Assembly (NCBI GenBank): GCA_965207275.1
Contig: CBDBMH010000002.1
Coordinates: 2,170,001-2,234,000, forward strand
DNA from: Bin22 sp965207275
GTDB lineage: Bacteria > Chloroflexota > Dehalococcoidia > Lucifugimonadales > UBA3495
Length of the DNA: 64,000 nucleotides
Direction of reading: 5' to 3'
The translations under genes and the position numbers were made by a program. The notes beneath the pieces are model-generated. The model saw only the letters and a program-made list of their open reading frames with translations, was not told the DNA's origin and ran no database searches. This document shows, in pieces, positions 1 through 9,708 of the stretch (its first letter is position 1; every line of letters starts with the position of its first letter).

Positions 1-662
1 TGATTTAGAGTGCTTTTACTCTACCGCAGTATCTTTAAACGTCGAGTACATGGGCGTTGCCTGGCCTAGGCAAGACGGTGGGTACGAATTTAGGGTGCAT
101 AATGTCGTCGATTCCTAGCCTATTCCTGAAGCACAACTGGTAAGCATACAGGTCTCTTTGCCGGAGAAGCCCATTGTAAAAGCTGGTTACAATAACTGGG
201 TGTAATTGAACCAAGCCAACCACCTTCTACGCGGTCAGCACCCAGGCACCAGCGAGGCAATCAAGTAGCTGGCGGAAAAATGGCTGGCCAAGAGAGGCTT
301 TAACCAGAACCTTCGAGTTGGTGGTGGCGCTTTGATCCACTTGGGATGCGGCACGGCTCTCAATCTGGCTCCGCCGTAGTTGGTATCCTAAGCTGTCTCA
401 CAGTAAGTTGGGGCGCCACCCAACCGGTCAGAATGAAGAGCGTTCATTCGACCTACTCAATAGCGACGGAAATCTGAGGGACTCGTGGTCGGTCGATTTG
501 GGTACGTTCTAACCATGTCGATGAAGCGGACTCACAAATGGGTGTGTCACTTCGTTCTTGGTATACAGTTCGATTCCTCCTGTGGGCCTGTCTTGACGGT
601 AGGCAGTACTGTCTTCGAGTTGTGGATGAGGCTGTGAGGCGCGCCACTCTGCACCATCGGCC
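1..662. other. no supported gene; degenerate sequence
   Basis: I see no convincing gene. Short open frames on both strands lack ribosome binding sites and recognisable motifs. Bases 592-636 resemble bases 26907-26951, so this may hold the relic of a dispersed element. Confidence 0.4.
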
Positions 663-1549
663 TCATTCACCACAGAATGGCAGACCAATGGTAAGGAAAT
701 CGTTGTTATGCGCTCGCTGAAACCGCGCGGGGAGGCAACCGGTGAACTCGTTTCTGCCCAAGTACAGATACTTTAAGTGACGGAGGTTCCCCAACTCAGC
801 CGGAATCTCGCCACTCAATCGGTTGCCACCCAGTCTGAGAGATCGAAGGGATTCGAGGTTCCCCAACTCAGCCGGAATCTCGCCACTCAGGTCATTCCTG
901 CGAAGATTCAATACCTCCAGGTCCGCCAACTCACCTATCTCATGTGGTATCTCTCCCTTCAACCCATTCTCCTGAAGTTCTAACTGCTCTACTCTGCCCG
1001 ACTGGCTGTCGATGGTAACGCCATACCATTTCCTTAAGGGCTCGTCGGTCCGCCAGTTGGTATCGTCTAGCCACTCCGGCCCGCCAGTCGCATCATAAAA
1101 GGCTAACAATGCGGACCGATCGCCGTAGGACGGAGGAGGCTTGGGAGCCACTTTGCCTTCGCATACCGGCAGTCCAAGCTCCCAGAGATCATTATCAGGG
1201 ACCAATTGCAGACGGTCTGGAATGCACCCGGTCAGTGGGTTGCTCGCGAGGCGGAGTACCTTCAGCCTTGGGAGGTCTTCCAACTCTGGCGGTATCGCCC
1301 CAGTGAGCCGGTTACCCGCGAGTCGCAGCTCTTCCAAGCCCGTCAGATCGGCCAACTCGACTGGAATATCCCCATTCAAGTCGTTGCCATGCAGCAAGAG
1401 CCGACGCAGCCCCAGGTTGCCAAGCTCAGGTGGTATCTCCCCGCTGATGCGATTGCCGCTCAGATCTAGCTGGCTCAGCGCCTCAATGGCCTCTAATCCA
1501 GAGGGAATCTCGCCGGTCAGATCATTGTCAGCGAGTTGCAGGTAGGCTA
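663..1549 (-). pseudogene. leucine-rich-repeat protein, interrupted by an IS element
   Basis: The minus-strand frame encodes plant-type LRRs with the repeated pattern LxxLxLxxNxLxGxIPxEL. Two LRR blocks each end in a Cys-containing cap (GLPVCEG and GLPFCGE). Between them is an LRRNT-like segment (ALLAFYDATGGPEW...NW). Such proteins are usually exported and mediate protein binding. The frame runs open into the IS5-family copy at 1550. If the IS is removed with one TA target copy, the frame continues on the far side for a few codons to an ATG at 2453, with no recognisable signal peptide. The gene is therefore disrupted or already incomplete. LRR identity is clear; the original start is unknown. 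Confidence 0.75.
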
Positions 1550-2408
1550 GAAGCTATTTCAAAATTCGATTAGTGAGCAGGATTACAAAGGCCAGCAGGA
1601 CGAAGCCGAAATAGAGATCCGCTTTTCTCTCGTATCGAACTACCAGCCGACGAAAGTTGTGCAACCAGGCGAAGGTCCGTTCCACTACCCACCGATGGCG
1701 GTAGTTGGACACCTGAGCTTTCCGGCCCGGTCGCGGCCTTTTGCCACGTCGTTCCGGGATGCAAGGCTTGATTCCCCTCCGCCGCAACCGGTTTCGGAAT
1801 GCTCGAGAATCGTAGCCTCGGTCGGCTACCAGTTCCCCGGGACGACTGCGGGGTCGTCCCCTGGCCCGCGGTACCCTCACCGTTGCCAAGGTAGCCTCGG
1901 CCAGAGTGATCTCCGCCCGCTGGGCGCTGGCCACCAAGGCTCCCAGAGGGGTTCCCTGGTTGTCTACCACCAGCATCAGTTTGGTGCCCTTGCCCTTGCG
2001 GGTCAGTCCTACCTGGTCTCCCCCTTTTTGGCTGGGGCGAAAGTGGCATCCAGGTGGGCCCGTTCCCATTCCAGCCTACCTTGGGCATCCAGAGTGCCCA
2101 GCAGAGTCCGCCAGATATCTTCCCAGACCCCTTGTTCCTGCCACTGGTTCAGTCGTCGCCAGCAAGTCACGGAACTGCCGTACTCTCCCGGAAGGTCCTG
2201 CCAGCGGCAGCCCGTGCGCAACACATACAAGACACCATTGATGGTGCGCCGGTCATCGGCTCTGGGACGCCCCCTCCGCTTAGGCGCTGGCAACCAAGGC
2301 TGTATCAGTTTCCATTGGGCATCGCTCAATTCCTGCTCCACCGTTCCACCCCACACTTTCCCTTTGGTCAGGAGCATAAACCTTATTCGGTATTTTTGAA
2401 ATGGCTTC
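1550..2408 (-). mobile_element. IS5-family (IS427-like) insertion sequence, copy A
   Basis: An 859-bp element whose ends begin GAAGCTATTTCAAAA and GAAGCCATTTCAAAA as imperfect inverted repeats. TA lies on both sides (1548-1549 and 2409-2410) within CTAG. It carries two overlapping transposase frames. A second copy of the same length, encoding identical proteins, lies inverted at 14242-15100. Insertion is inside an LRR reading frame. Confidence 0.9.
1554..2377 (-). CDS. IS5-family transposase made by frameshifting (orfA + orfB)
   Basis: OrfA (2377 down to 2009, 122 aa) holds the N-terminal DUF4096-like domain: SDAQWKLIQPWLP, LYVLRTGCRWQDLPGEYG and the first catalytic Asp in HLDATF. OrfB (to 1554) carries the rest of the DDE domain: KGTKLMLVVD, ELVADRGYDSRAFR with the second Asp, and RHRWVVERTFAWLHNFRRL with the Glu. 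The frames overlap at an AAAAAGGGGGA run, the expected slippery site for -1 programmed frameshifting in this IS group. A full transposase would be about 270 aa. No inactivating change is visible, so the copy looks intact. Confidence 0.88.
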
Positions 2409-2598
2409 TAGGACCTGGAGGAAACCCTGCATAAGCGGAAGCACAAAAACCATGTTAGGAGCATCAAACTAACCACGAGAGCGATTTTCTATGCCACATA
2501 TTACATCTTTTGTCCAATAAATTGCTTCGCCGGTTCCGTTCGGTCTGAGGTCGGTGGACACTGTCGACAGGGCGACCTCTCATTCGTTCGTTGGCAAT

Positions 2599-2631
2599 AA
2601 TGGGCCGGGGCACCTGGAGACCCGGCCCATT
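2599..2631 (-). terminator. stem-loop after the zinc-ribbon gene
   Basis: Inverted repeat AATGGGCCGGG / CCCGGCCCATT with a 10-nt loop, just downstream of the minus-strand gene ending at 2637. There is no long T-tract, so the termination strength is uncertain. Confidence 0.5.
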
Positions 2632-2636
2632 TGCGT

Positions 2637-2837
2637 CTAACCCTCTTTCTTCCGCCTCCACCTGTAAGGCTTGTCCCAGTTGGCGCTCTTGCACTCGGGG
2701 CACACCCGGGGCCGTTCCGTGCTGCCCAGGTGCCGGGAGGTCCACTCGTAACCGCAGCGGCAACGGAAGGCGGTGATAGTCACCTGGAACGTCCCAGGCT
2801 TCTTCTCCGGCTCCTTACTCGGATTTGCCTCAACCAC
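2637..2837 (-). CDS. small zinc-ribbon protein
   Basis: About 66 aa. It contains paired cysteines FRCRCGYEW and CPECKSANWDKP, a typical zinc ribbon, and a basic C-terminus (YRWRRKKEG). I chose the GTG start at 2837 because AAAGGAGGA lies 6-7 nt upstream; an ATG at 2855 would place that Shine-Dalgarno inside the gene. Such small proteins are often nucleic-acid binding, but the role is unknown. Confidence 0.65.
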   Translation of the reverse strand: MVEANPSKEPEKKPGTFQVTITAFRCRCGYEWTSRHLGSTERPRVCPECKSANWDKPYRWRRKKEG

Positions 2838-2899
2838 CTGCAGTCCTCCTTTCATAATCTTAAGAATTTACCTTAGTGTAAGACCCTGGCACCCTGGCG

Positions 2900-2928
2900 T
2901 TGACAAAAGTCAGGTTTAAGTATATACT
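2900..2928 (+). promoter_or_regulatory. sigma-70-like promoter for the SWIM transposase
   Basis: TTGACA at 2900-2905 and TATACT at 2923-2928 are separated by exactly 17 nt. The sequence is AT-rich against a GC-rich background. AGGAGG follows at 2948-2953. It points into the transposase at 3.0-4.3 kb. Confidence 0.65.
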
Positions 2929-3044
2929 TAAACATAAGAAAGCGAAGAGGAGGTGTCAAGATAGTAGCACTACAGACACCTACGATTACCGCCCTGGGTC
3001 CCGACGACCCGGACGACGGAGACGAAGGACGCCGCCAGCGGGGA

Positions 3045-4319
3045 TTGGCCATAGCCGCCCTGGTGCCGATCCAGCGGAACCGGTTGGGCTACCAGATTCC
3101 CTCTCAGTCCGACAACGGGGACTATATCGTCAACCTGGACGACGACCCGTTCTGCTCCTGCCCCGACTTTCGAAAACGGCAGGAACCTTGCAAGCACATC
3201 TACGCAACATCCTACGCCCTCCAGCGGGAAACCTTCAGCAGGAATAGGGAGGCAAGGGAAGACTTCGCAGCCTCTGTAGCGTCCGAAGAGTCCGCAGATA
3301 CGGAGGTTGCCGCAGTTCGCAAGTCCTACTGGCAGGTCTACAACCTGGCGCAGGCCAAGGAACAGGAAATGTTTGGCATCCTGCTACGGGACATGTGCAA
3401 TACCGTGCCCCGTCCACCCCTGGAGGGCAGGGGTAAGGGGCGCCCCCGGCATTCCTTGGGGGACATGATCTTTGCCTGTGCTCTGAAAGTCTACTCCGAG
3501 AAGTCCGGTCGCCGGAACATGACCAACCTGCGGGAGGCCGCCGCTGCAGGCCTGATGGAGAAGTACCCGTCCTTCACAACGGTCTTCCGGTACATGGAGG
3601 ACCCGGCGCTGACGCCCATCCTGCACCGCCTGATAAAGCTAAGTTCCCAGCCGTTGACGGCAGTTGAGACCGACTTTGCCTCGGATGCCAGCGGCTTTTC
3701 GACATCGGTGTATGACCGGTGGTATGACGACAAGTGGGGATCGGGCAAGAAACAGGAGAAGGGCTACGCCCGCTACCTGAAAGTCCACCTTACCTGCGGC
3801 GTCAAGACCAACGTGATCACCAGCGCAATCATAACGGACGCCAACTCTCACGATGGTCAGCACCTGGCAGAGATGGTGAAGGCCACCAGCAAGAATTTCA
3901 AGGTCAGGGAGATAATGGCGGACAAGGCTTACCTGAGTGCGGCCAACCTGCGTCTGGTATGCGACGTGGGAGCTACGCCGCTGATACCCTTCAAGTCCAA
4001 TTCCAAGGCGCGCTACAACGAAGGCAGAAACGGGAGCAGTGAAGAAGCTGCCATCTGGAACCTGTGCTATCACTACTTCAAGCTGCACCAGGAAGAGTTC
4101 AAGGCCCGCTACCACAAGCGGAGCAACGTTGAGTCAACATTCTCGGCAGTGAAGGCCAAGTTCGGGGGACAGCTGCTTTCCAAGCGTGAGGAAGCCCAGG
4201 TGAATGAAGCGCTGCTAAAGCTGTTGTGCCACAACATCTGCGTACTGATCAAAGCCTTCTACGAGTTGGGAATCCGGGCTGAGTTTAAACCGGAAGGGGA
4301 TATGGACCTGGCGGCATGA
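3045..4319 (+). CDS. DDE transposase with N-terminal SWIM zinc finger
   Basis: 424 aa from a TTG at 3045. The SWIM finger CSCPDFRKRQEPCKHIYA is near residue 37-54 and is expected to bind DNA or protein. The DDE core follows: AVETDFASDASGFS, REIMADKAYLS, and HKRSNVESTFSAVKAKFGG with the catalytic Glu. The reading frame stays open upstream of 3045 (PDDPDDGDEGRRQRG). A strong AGGAGG (2948-2953) sits 7 nt before an ATA at 2961, so the ancestral start may have been an ATG there that has mutated. I could not define terminal repeats. Function is DNA transposition; whether this copy is still expressed is doubtful. Confidence 0.8.
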   Translation: MAIAALVPIQRNRLGYQIPSQSDNGDYIVNLDDDPFCSCPDFRKRQEPCKHIYATSYALQRETFSRNREAREDFAASVASEESADTEVAAVRKSYWQVYNLAQAKEQEMFGILLRDMCNTVPRPPLEGRGKGRPRHSLGDMIFACALKVYSEKSGRRNMTNLREAAAAGLMEKYPSFTTVFRYMEDPALTPILHRLIKLSSQPLTAVETDFASDASGFSTSVYDRWYDDKWGSGKKQEKGYARYLKVHLTCGVKTNVITSAIITDANSHDGQHLAEMVKATSKNFKVREIMADKAYLSAANLRLVCDVGATPLIPFKSNSKARYNEGRNGSSEEAAIWNLCYHYFKLHQEEFKARYHKRSNVESTFSAVKAKFGGQLLSKREEAQVNEALLKLLCHNICVLIKAFYELGIRAEFKPEGDMDLAA

Positions 4320-4446
4320 CGCAATCCTGAAACCGAATGGAACCCAATAAGGTGCTATACGCCAGACTTCCCTCTGCCCCAATCTGGACGCAGAAGGCTA
4401 ATATTGAAACTCGCACCCCTTCTAGTCGATAGGCACATCACGAAAG

Positions 4447-5208
4447 TCACCGTACCAACGGGCAAGGGTCACCGTATAGTTGTCGCCAGATTCTGCGTAG
4501 TAGCTTAACCTGGTCAGCCAAGTTGTCCAAGAATGCTCGTCCTTCTGCCGAATGCACCTGAACGATTCGCTGTTGACGAACCTTCCAGACAGAACAGAAG
4601 CAATCCCGATATGAAGGAATCAAGCTCATTAAATAGCACTGCACCAAGATGAATCCTTCAGATGGCCCCTTGGCTCCAAAAAGCATCTTTGCCGCCTGCT
4701 GGGTTCCGTCCCGTCTCTCCATCAGGATGTCGGGCTTTATCCTTATGAACAATCCGCCCAACTGAACAAACTGTTCTACCAAGGAAGTAACCGCAACAAT
4801 GTCGGGGTCGCCACAATACGATAGGCAGGCATTCCCAGCCTCTTGGTACGGTCCTTTCAGGTCAGGGCGCTGACTCTCCACAAGGCCCGGTAGTCCCCGC
4901 CTGAAAACCCGTATGTGGTCTGATGACAAGAATGACTGCTCCACGGCATCCCGAAATTCCTGAAAGTTGTTTGGTCCCCCTGCTTCTTCTCGTTTGTCTT
5001 GTGCCACCTTTTTCTTGCGGTGTGGCTTCGCTTGGTAGAATCGGGCGAAATTGTACATCGTCACGCTGGGTACCAACGTGTCCTCCTCATGCCTTTCAGG
5101 GTGCATCCATTCTACAACTTCATGACGTCGGGCGGTTGTTCTCCATTGTCCCGTAGGTCGAGGGATAGCGAGTTGGAATAACTGCCCCCCCACCGAAGGT
5201 CCGCCCAA
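4447..5208 (-). CDS. uncharacterised protein
   Basis: A 253-codon open frame with coding-like composition from about residue 35 onward (HPERHEEDTLVPSVTMYNFA, FRDAVEQSFLSSDHIRVF). I do not recognise a family. No signal peptide or membrane segment is obvious. The start is unclear: TTG at 5208, or an internal ATG at 5106. A seven-G run lies near the 5' end, and a different open frame upstream could be joined by a one-base slip there, but a terminator-like hairpin at 5260-5296 argues against that. Confidence 0.4.
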   Translation of the reverse strand: MGGPSVGGQLFQLAIPRPTGQWRTTARRHEVVEWMHPERHEEDTLVPSVTMYNFARFYQAKPHRKKKVAQDKREEAGGPNNFQEFRDAVEQSFLSSDHIRVFRRGLPGLVESQRPDLKGPYQEAGNACLSYCGDPDIVAVTSLVEQFVQLGGLFIRIKPDILMERRDGTQQAAKMLFGAKGPSEGFILVQCYLMSLIPSYRDCFCSVWKVRQQRIVQVHSAEGRAFLDNLADQVKLLRRIWRQLYGDPCPLVR

Positions 5209-5259
5209 TAAACCTCTTCACATACGCTACAGATTTCCCGTCTATCGCCCTCCACTGCC

Positions 5260-5296
5260 AAAAAACCAGCTTTCCCGTCGCACAAGCGACGGGAAA
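5260..5296 (-). terminator. Rho-independent terminator (minus strand)
   Basis: Perfect 11-bp stem TTTCCCGTCGC / GCGACGGGAAA with a 4-nt loop at 5271-5296. On the minus strand it is followed within 5 nt by six T residues (5260-5265). It lies just upstream of the minus-strand gene at 4447-5208, insulating it or acting as an attenuator. Confidence 0.6.
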
Positions 5297-5518
5297 GGAT
5301 GTTACCGCGGGCTTCGTACCAGTAGTGAATCAGGGAATCGTGCTCGGAGGGGCCCAGCCAGACGTGGAGTACGTTCATGCCCCACGTCCCATTCTTGCAT
5401 CAGATCCGGCGTTTGATGCAAAAATCATCGGAATTTCCGATTTTTGGAGCAAAGCCGCGTTTGGCTAAGCTTATGCATGGCGCTCCCAAAACTCACCGCA
5501 GTGCTCCGGAACAGGTTT

Positions 5519-5732
5519 CTACTCTTCACGGTCCCAGATACCCGTGTACTTGGCCCTCAACACCGGTCCCGCCCAGGTCGCCGCTCCAAGCAACAGGCCA
5601 CCGAAGAAGGCGACGTACTGCCCCGCTTCGGCCTGCGGCAGCAGCAGGGCCATGGCGAAGAACCAACTCCCCCCGGCTATTCCCCCAGCTACACGGTTCC
5701 CGAGGCGATCTTTTGTTTGGGTGTTCGGAATG
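5519..5732 (-). pseudogene. small membrane protein remnant without a start codon
   Basis: The minus frame ending with TAG at 5519-5521 encodes two hydrophobic segments (GGSWFFAMALLLPQA and YVAFFGGLLLGAATWAGPVL) followed by RAKYTGIWDREE. A stop codon lies immediately upstream of the conserved-looking stretch and no usual start codon precedes the first membrane segment, so this looks like a truncated gene. The family is not recognised. Confidence 0.35.
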
Positions 5733-5911
5733 CCTTACAACGAAGCGCCCTAACTCAAGGTCTAGGTGTGTAGACTAATTTGCCGGGATTTCGCAGATTA
5801 CCACGGTCATTCACGCTCTCGTCTGTAAGGCGCAGTGGGGCAGGGCAACGCCTGCATTTGTGAGCGAGTTTGACCGTCAACGTCATATGCCCATCCCACT
5901 TCGGATTTAGT

Positions 5912-8737
5912 TCAACGTCGCTTTCTTCTCATGTATAGGTAAGACAGCAGTCCGACTAACAGTCCTCCGAGTATCAGCATGGTAACCAGCACGATTTGCT
6001 GGGACCCGTTGGGCCCTCCGATATTCCCTGTTTCAACGATTCCACCCGGAACCGCAGTGGGCGCCGACATAGCGGTTGGCGTTGACTGAGGCGGTAGAGT
6101 AGGCCCCGTAGTTGGGAAAAGGGTAGACGCCGGTATTGGCTCCATTGTTGGTATCAATACCAGTATCGGCTGCCGAGGCGTCCTTGTCGCAGGTCCGACA
6201 GCAGTAACCGTAGCCGTGGGTGCAGGTGTAGGTGTGGGCGTGGCCGTGGGCGCAGGCGTAGGCTTAGGTTGAACGGCTGCCGCCGGCCCTGGCGTAGGCG
6301 TGGGTGCAGGTGTAGGTGTAGTCGTGGCCGTGGCCGTGGGCGTAGGCTTAGGTTGAACGGCTGCCGCCGGCCCTGGCGTAGGCGTGGGTGCAGGTGTAGG
6401 TGTAGTCGTGGCCGTGGCCGTGGGCGTAGGCTTAGGTTGAACGGCTGCCGCCGGCCCTGGCGTAGGCGTGGGTGCAGGTGTAGGTGTAGTCGTGGCCGTG
6501 GCCGTGGGCGTAGGCTTAGGTTGAACGGCTGCCGCCGGCCCTGGCGTAGGCGTGGGTGCAGGTGTAGGTGTAGGTGTAGGCGTGATTATGACAGCACCCA
6601 ACGGCAAGGGGGCATCGTCGTCGGCCACAGCCACTGTCGCGGATGTGTTCGTGCCGAGGGTGTAGCCGCCCCCGGTCAGCAGCGTCACCGTCACGGAGCC
6701 ATTCAGTTCATCCGTGCTGTCGCCCTGCGTCGGAATCGTGAACGTCTGACTGCTCCCGCTGAAACTCCGCGTCTTGCCGCTGCCCAGTTCACTAGGTGCC
6801 AAGAAATTGCCGCTCTGGGACACCGTGTATCGCACGGTGATGCTGCCGGACGGCACGGGGTCGGCCGTGATCGTAAACGAGGCGTTGCCGCCCTCAGTCA
6901 CAACACCACCGCCGGCTATCTGCAGGACAGGACTGTCGTTGGCGTCGATGGTCAGCGTATGCACGGGGTTCGTCGCGCCCACGTTGTACCCCGTGCCCCC
7001 TGTCAGCGTCAGGATGATGGTCTCACCGTCCTCCTGCACACTGTCGTCCGTGATGGACACGGAAATGGCCGCGCTGGTTTCTCCGCCATCGACATCGACG
7101 CTGCCACCCAGCGCCGTGTAGTCCGTGCCGGAGGTCGCGCTTCCGCTCACCGAGTAGTTCACCGTAATATCCGACGCCGACGCGGGGCTCAGGTTCAGCA
7201 TGATAGTGTGCGTGCCCGCGCTCTCCGCCGCCGTGGATGACGCCGAAGCGAAGTTCACCACCGACCCATCGTCGTCGGCCAGCGTGATTTCGCTTGGGTT
7301 GATGGTTACGCCGCTCAGCGTGCCGGACACCGTGATGGTCTCGTCATTCTCTTCGACAGTGGTGTCCGTAGGCGTGAGGGTGAACGTTCCGCTACCGTCC
7401 CGTTCTCCCGTGTTGATGGTTATGTCGAAGGAGGTTGGCGTTGCGGTGAAGCCGACTACGTTCTGGCCTCCGGAGCCGGTCACCGTAACTGCCACCGTCT
7501 TTTGCACACCGAATAGCGAAGCGCCATCCACCGTGGCCGTCACCGTTATAGTCTGCGGCCCATCACCTTCTGATACGCTGCTGCTACTCACAGCTAGGTC
7601 CACCGTCGTTGGAGTGGCGCCGTCGTCATTCACCGTGACCGTAACATCCTGGACTTCAAGGTTGTTGTAGTCGGCGTCCGTGGAGGATGTGGTGTGGGTG
7701 ATAGTGGATGAACGAGTGTCCCCTGGGTTGTCTATGGAGTCGTTGACGCCGGAGACGGTGATGGTCTGGGCCGTTTCCCAGGTGGACGTGGTGAAGGTCA
7801 ATGTCTGGGTGGCGCCGGCAACCCCGCCCTGCTTGTTAACCGTCGCCGCGCCGGGGTTGCCGGAGGTAACGGTAACAGTAACGGCATCCGTGGGCGGGCT
7901 GTCCAGCACTACTTCGTAAGTATCGATCCCACCGTTCTCCGCCACGCTGGTGGAGCCGGCGGTCTCGGTGATGCTCACGGCCGGCGGCGGAATGTCGTTG
8001 TCCTTTATCGTGTACCAACCGTTTCCAGCGCGTTTGCCGGTAATGCTGCCACTGATGCCTGTTTTGGTCAGAGTCCCCAATGATACCCTTATCCTCTCGT
8101 CCTCGGTATCGGAGTCCTCGTTGCCAAACAGGGATATGACTATTTGCGTGCCTCCTTCCGCGGGCTGGTAGCGAAGGACTCGCGATTCCCTGGTTGGGCC
8201 GGTGAAGGTCAAAGTCTGACCACTTAGCGACACCCCCTGAGCATCATGATATTCCACGTCGCCAACAGTAAACTTTGAATCATCTAGTTTCAGGCGAAAG
8301 TCAGTACTCAGCTGACCGCCCTCGAACTGCAACGGGACCGTCAACGTCTCGCCGTCTTCCAGCGTACGGTCCAAGGCCATAATGATTGCGGCGTTATCGG
8401 AAGTGCTGCCCTCAAGGGCCTCGTTGTTAGTATACGTCACCAGCGTCACGGTGACGGAACTACCCTGGGCGTTGGCCTCACTCACCGGCTGCAAGGGCAG
8501 CAGCAGTCCCGCCAAGAGCGCCAATGCCCAAAGCCACCTCGAATTGATGCGCCGCCCGGTGAATATCGTCCCCGCCCCTGCCAACAGGGGCAGATAATGA
8601 TCGAAAACTGGTTTCCCATTAGCATAGGAAGGTTCCGCAATATCCGTCGTCCTGTCTGTGTCAAGACCGGACACAGGAAGTTTCCCATGCGCCCTCCCCC
8701 AGAAATCCATTATTTTCAGCAAGCTATTGAACCGCAT
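5912..8737 (-). CDS. Calx-beta repeat surface protein with Thr/Pro stalk and C-terminal membrane anchor
   Basis: 941 aa. The start at 8737 has an excellent AAGGAGGGTGA upstream. A hydrophobic export segment is near residues 66-88 (LWALALLAGLLLPLQPV), ending NAQG. Residues ~93-690 contain about four to five Calx-beta-like domains (patterns such as GTDYTALGGSVDVDGGET, DDSVQEDGETIILTLTGG), a calcium-binding adhesion fold. Then comes a Thr/Pro/Ala stalk with near-perfect 28-residue repeats, and finally a transmembrane helix (IVLVTMLILGGLLVGLLSYL) with a basic tail MRRKRR. This predicts a cell-envelope protein projecting Calx-beta domains outward. There is no LPXTG motif. The partner is unknown, with adhesion the usual role of the family. 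Confidence 0.85.
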   Translation of the reverse strand: MRFNSLLKIMDFWGRAHGKLPVSGLDTDRTTDIAEPSYANGKPVFDHYLPLLAGAGTIFTGRRINSRWLWALALLAGLLLPLQPVSEANAQGSSVTVTLVTYTNNEALEGSTSDNAAIIMALDRTLEDGETLTVPLQFEGGQLSTDFRLKLDDSKFTVGDVEYHDAQGVSLSGQTLTFTGPTRESRVLRYQPAEGGTQIVISLFGNEDSDTEDERIRVSLGTLTKTGISGSITGKRAGNGWYTIKDNDIPPPAVSITETAGSTSVAENGGIDTYEVVLDSPPTDAVTVTVTSGNPGAATVNKQGGVAGATQTLTFTTSTWETAQTITVSGVNDSIDNPGDTRSSTITHTTSSTDADYNNLEVQDVTVTVNDDGATPTTVDLAVSSSSVSEGDGPQTITVTATVDGASLFGVQKTVAVTVTGSGGQNVVGFTATPTSFDITINTGERDGSGTFTLTPTDTTVEENDETITVSGTLSGVTINPSEITLADDDGSVVNFASASSTAAESAGTHTIMLNLSPASASDITVNYSVSGSATSGTDYTALGGSVDVDGGETSAAISVSITDDSVQEDGETIILTLTGGTGYNVGATNPVHTLTIDANDSPVLQIAGGGVVTEGGNASFTITADPVPSGSITVRYTVSQSGNFLAPSELGSGKTRSFSGSSQTFTIPTQGDSTDELNGSVTVTLLTGGGYTLGTNTSATVAVADDDAPLPLGAVIITPTPTPTPAPTPTPGPAAAVQPKPTPTATATTTPTPAPTPTPGPAAAVQPKPTPTATATTTPTPAPTPTPGPAAAVQPKPTPTATATTTPTPAPTPTPGPAAAVQPKPTPAPTATPTPTPAPTATVTAVGPATRTPRQPILVLIPTMEPIPASTLFPTTGPTLPPQSTPTAMSAPTAVPGGIVETGNIGGPNGSQQIVLVTMLILGGLLVGLLSYLYMRRKRR
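6271..6590 (-). repeat. 84-bp tandem repeat array (about 3.8 copies) inside the Calx-beta gene
   Basis: Copies begin at 6271, 6355, 6439 and 6523, each exactly 84 bp apart and nearly identical. The unit encodes 28 residues including GPAAAVQPKPTPTATATT. Being in-frame, copy number change would alter stalk length without breaking the protein. Confidence 0.9.
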
Positions 8738-9417
8738 TCACCCTCCTTCTCCCACCCACAACTGACAACCTAAACTAATAGGTTTGCGGTGCCACCTTCG
8801 CGGCTACGCCTGTCAAAACGCCGAGGATCCGGCTTTGTCCGCTAAGGGCAACTGGAACACTTTAGGCGGGTACCTCCGAGTGTGGCTATGCGAAAGCTGC
8901 GACCAGCCCAGCCCTTGCCAAACTCAACCAGATGTCACTCTCCGCTTCGCGCCCCTGCTCCGCCGAATCCTAGCTTCATGTCATTATGTCAATGCAACAT
9001 TATAGCAGTTTTGCGCCAAACAGCGGGGAAGGCGGAGTCCCAAAAGGCTCTTGGCCCGACCCGACCCTGGACTCCCCGAAACAACTGTCTCCTGCAGTTC
9101 CGGTGTGAACGATGATCATGTTCCCTGCGACCGGGCTAAGTACCTATCCTAAAAGCTGGTGAAAGCTTGTAGTCCCGCAGAGGGAAGCAAGGTTGGGATT
9201 AGGGCCAGAATGAGGTAATGACCAAACCGAAAGTTCCCAAGCAGCCCCGTCCATAGCGGGCTGGCCCGACCGCCAGGACCAAGGCCAACCACTGGCGATT
9301 TCCAGTTTTACGACGAGTTGTCGTAAGTGCTGGAGCCGCTGCTCCCCGAGTATGTGAATACCCATGGGTTTGGCGGAGGCCGGTCCAGAGTTCCCGACGT
9401 GTTCGTAGTAGTCGGCA
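8738..9417. other. intergenic, no supported gene
   Basis: Sequence between the Calx-beta gene start and a small membrane gene. Open frames here (for example 9144-9452 minus) lack ribosome binding sites and motifs. Nothing else stands out. Confidence 0.4.
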
Positions 9418-9636
9418 TTATAGTTGGAATAGTTCTCGCGCAAACAGCCCAATTGCTATGGCACACATACCTACAACGCCCAAGATTATCGCCCACGCCT
9501 TTACCTTCTGAAATCCCTGAGTCTGTTGCTGCCAGTGAGCAAAGGGAGTAGAGTGAACAAGCCACACATAGCCGCCCAATAACGCTGACACCACTGTTAG
9601 AATCACGCCTAGCGTAATCAGCACCAAAGGTTCCAT
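9418..9636 (-). CDS. small two-helix membrane protein
   Basis: 72 aa. Two hydrophobic helices (LVLITLGVILTVVSALLGGY and AWAIILGVVGMCAIAIGLF) flank a short polar loop. The ATG at 9636 is preceded by AAGGGAGAAGCT, a good ribosome binding site. Topology predicts an inner-membrane hairpin. The family is not recognised. Confidence 0.6.
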   Translation of the reverse strand: MEPLVLITLGVILTVVSALLGGYVWLVHSTPFAHWQQQTQGFQKVKAWAIILGVVGMCAIAIGLFARELFQL

Positions 9637-9708
9637 AGCTTCTCCCTTATAATCCTCGCCCGGACAGTCGCCAAACTATCGGCGGAGGGGATGCTTTTGG
9701 GACCGCAG

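Noticed and set aside
5112..5378. 88-codon minus frame upstream of the 4447-5208 gene
   Set aside because: It contains a perfect terminator hairpin with a T-tract; coding is unlikely.
6269..7240. Arg/Cys-rich plus-strand frame with repeats
   Set aside because: It only mirrors the 84-bp repeats of the Calx-beta gene.
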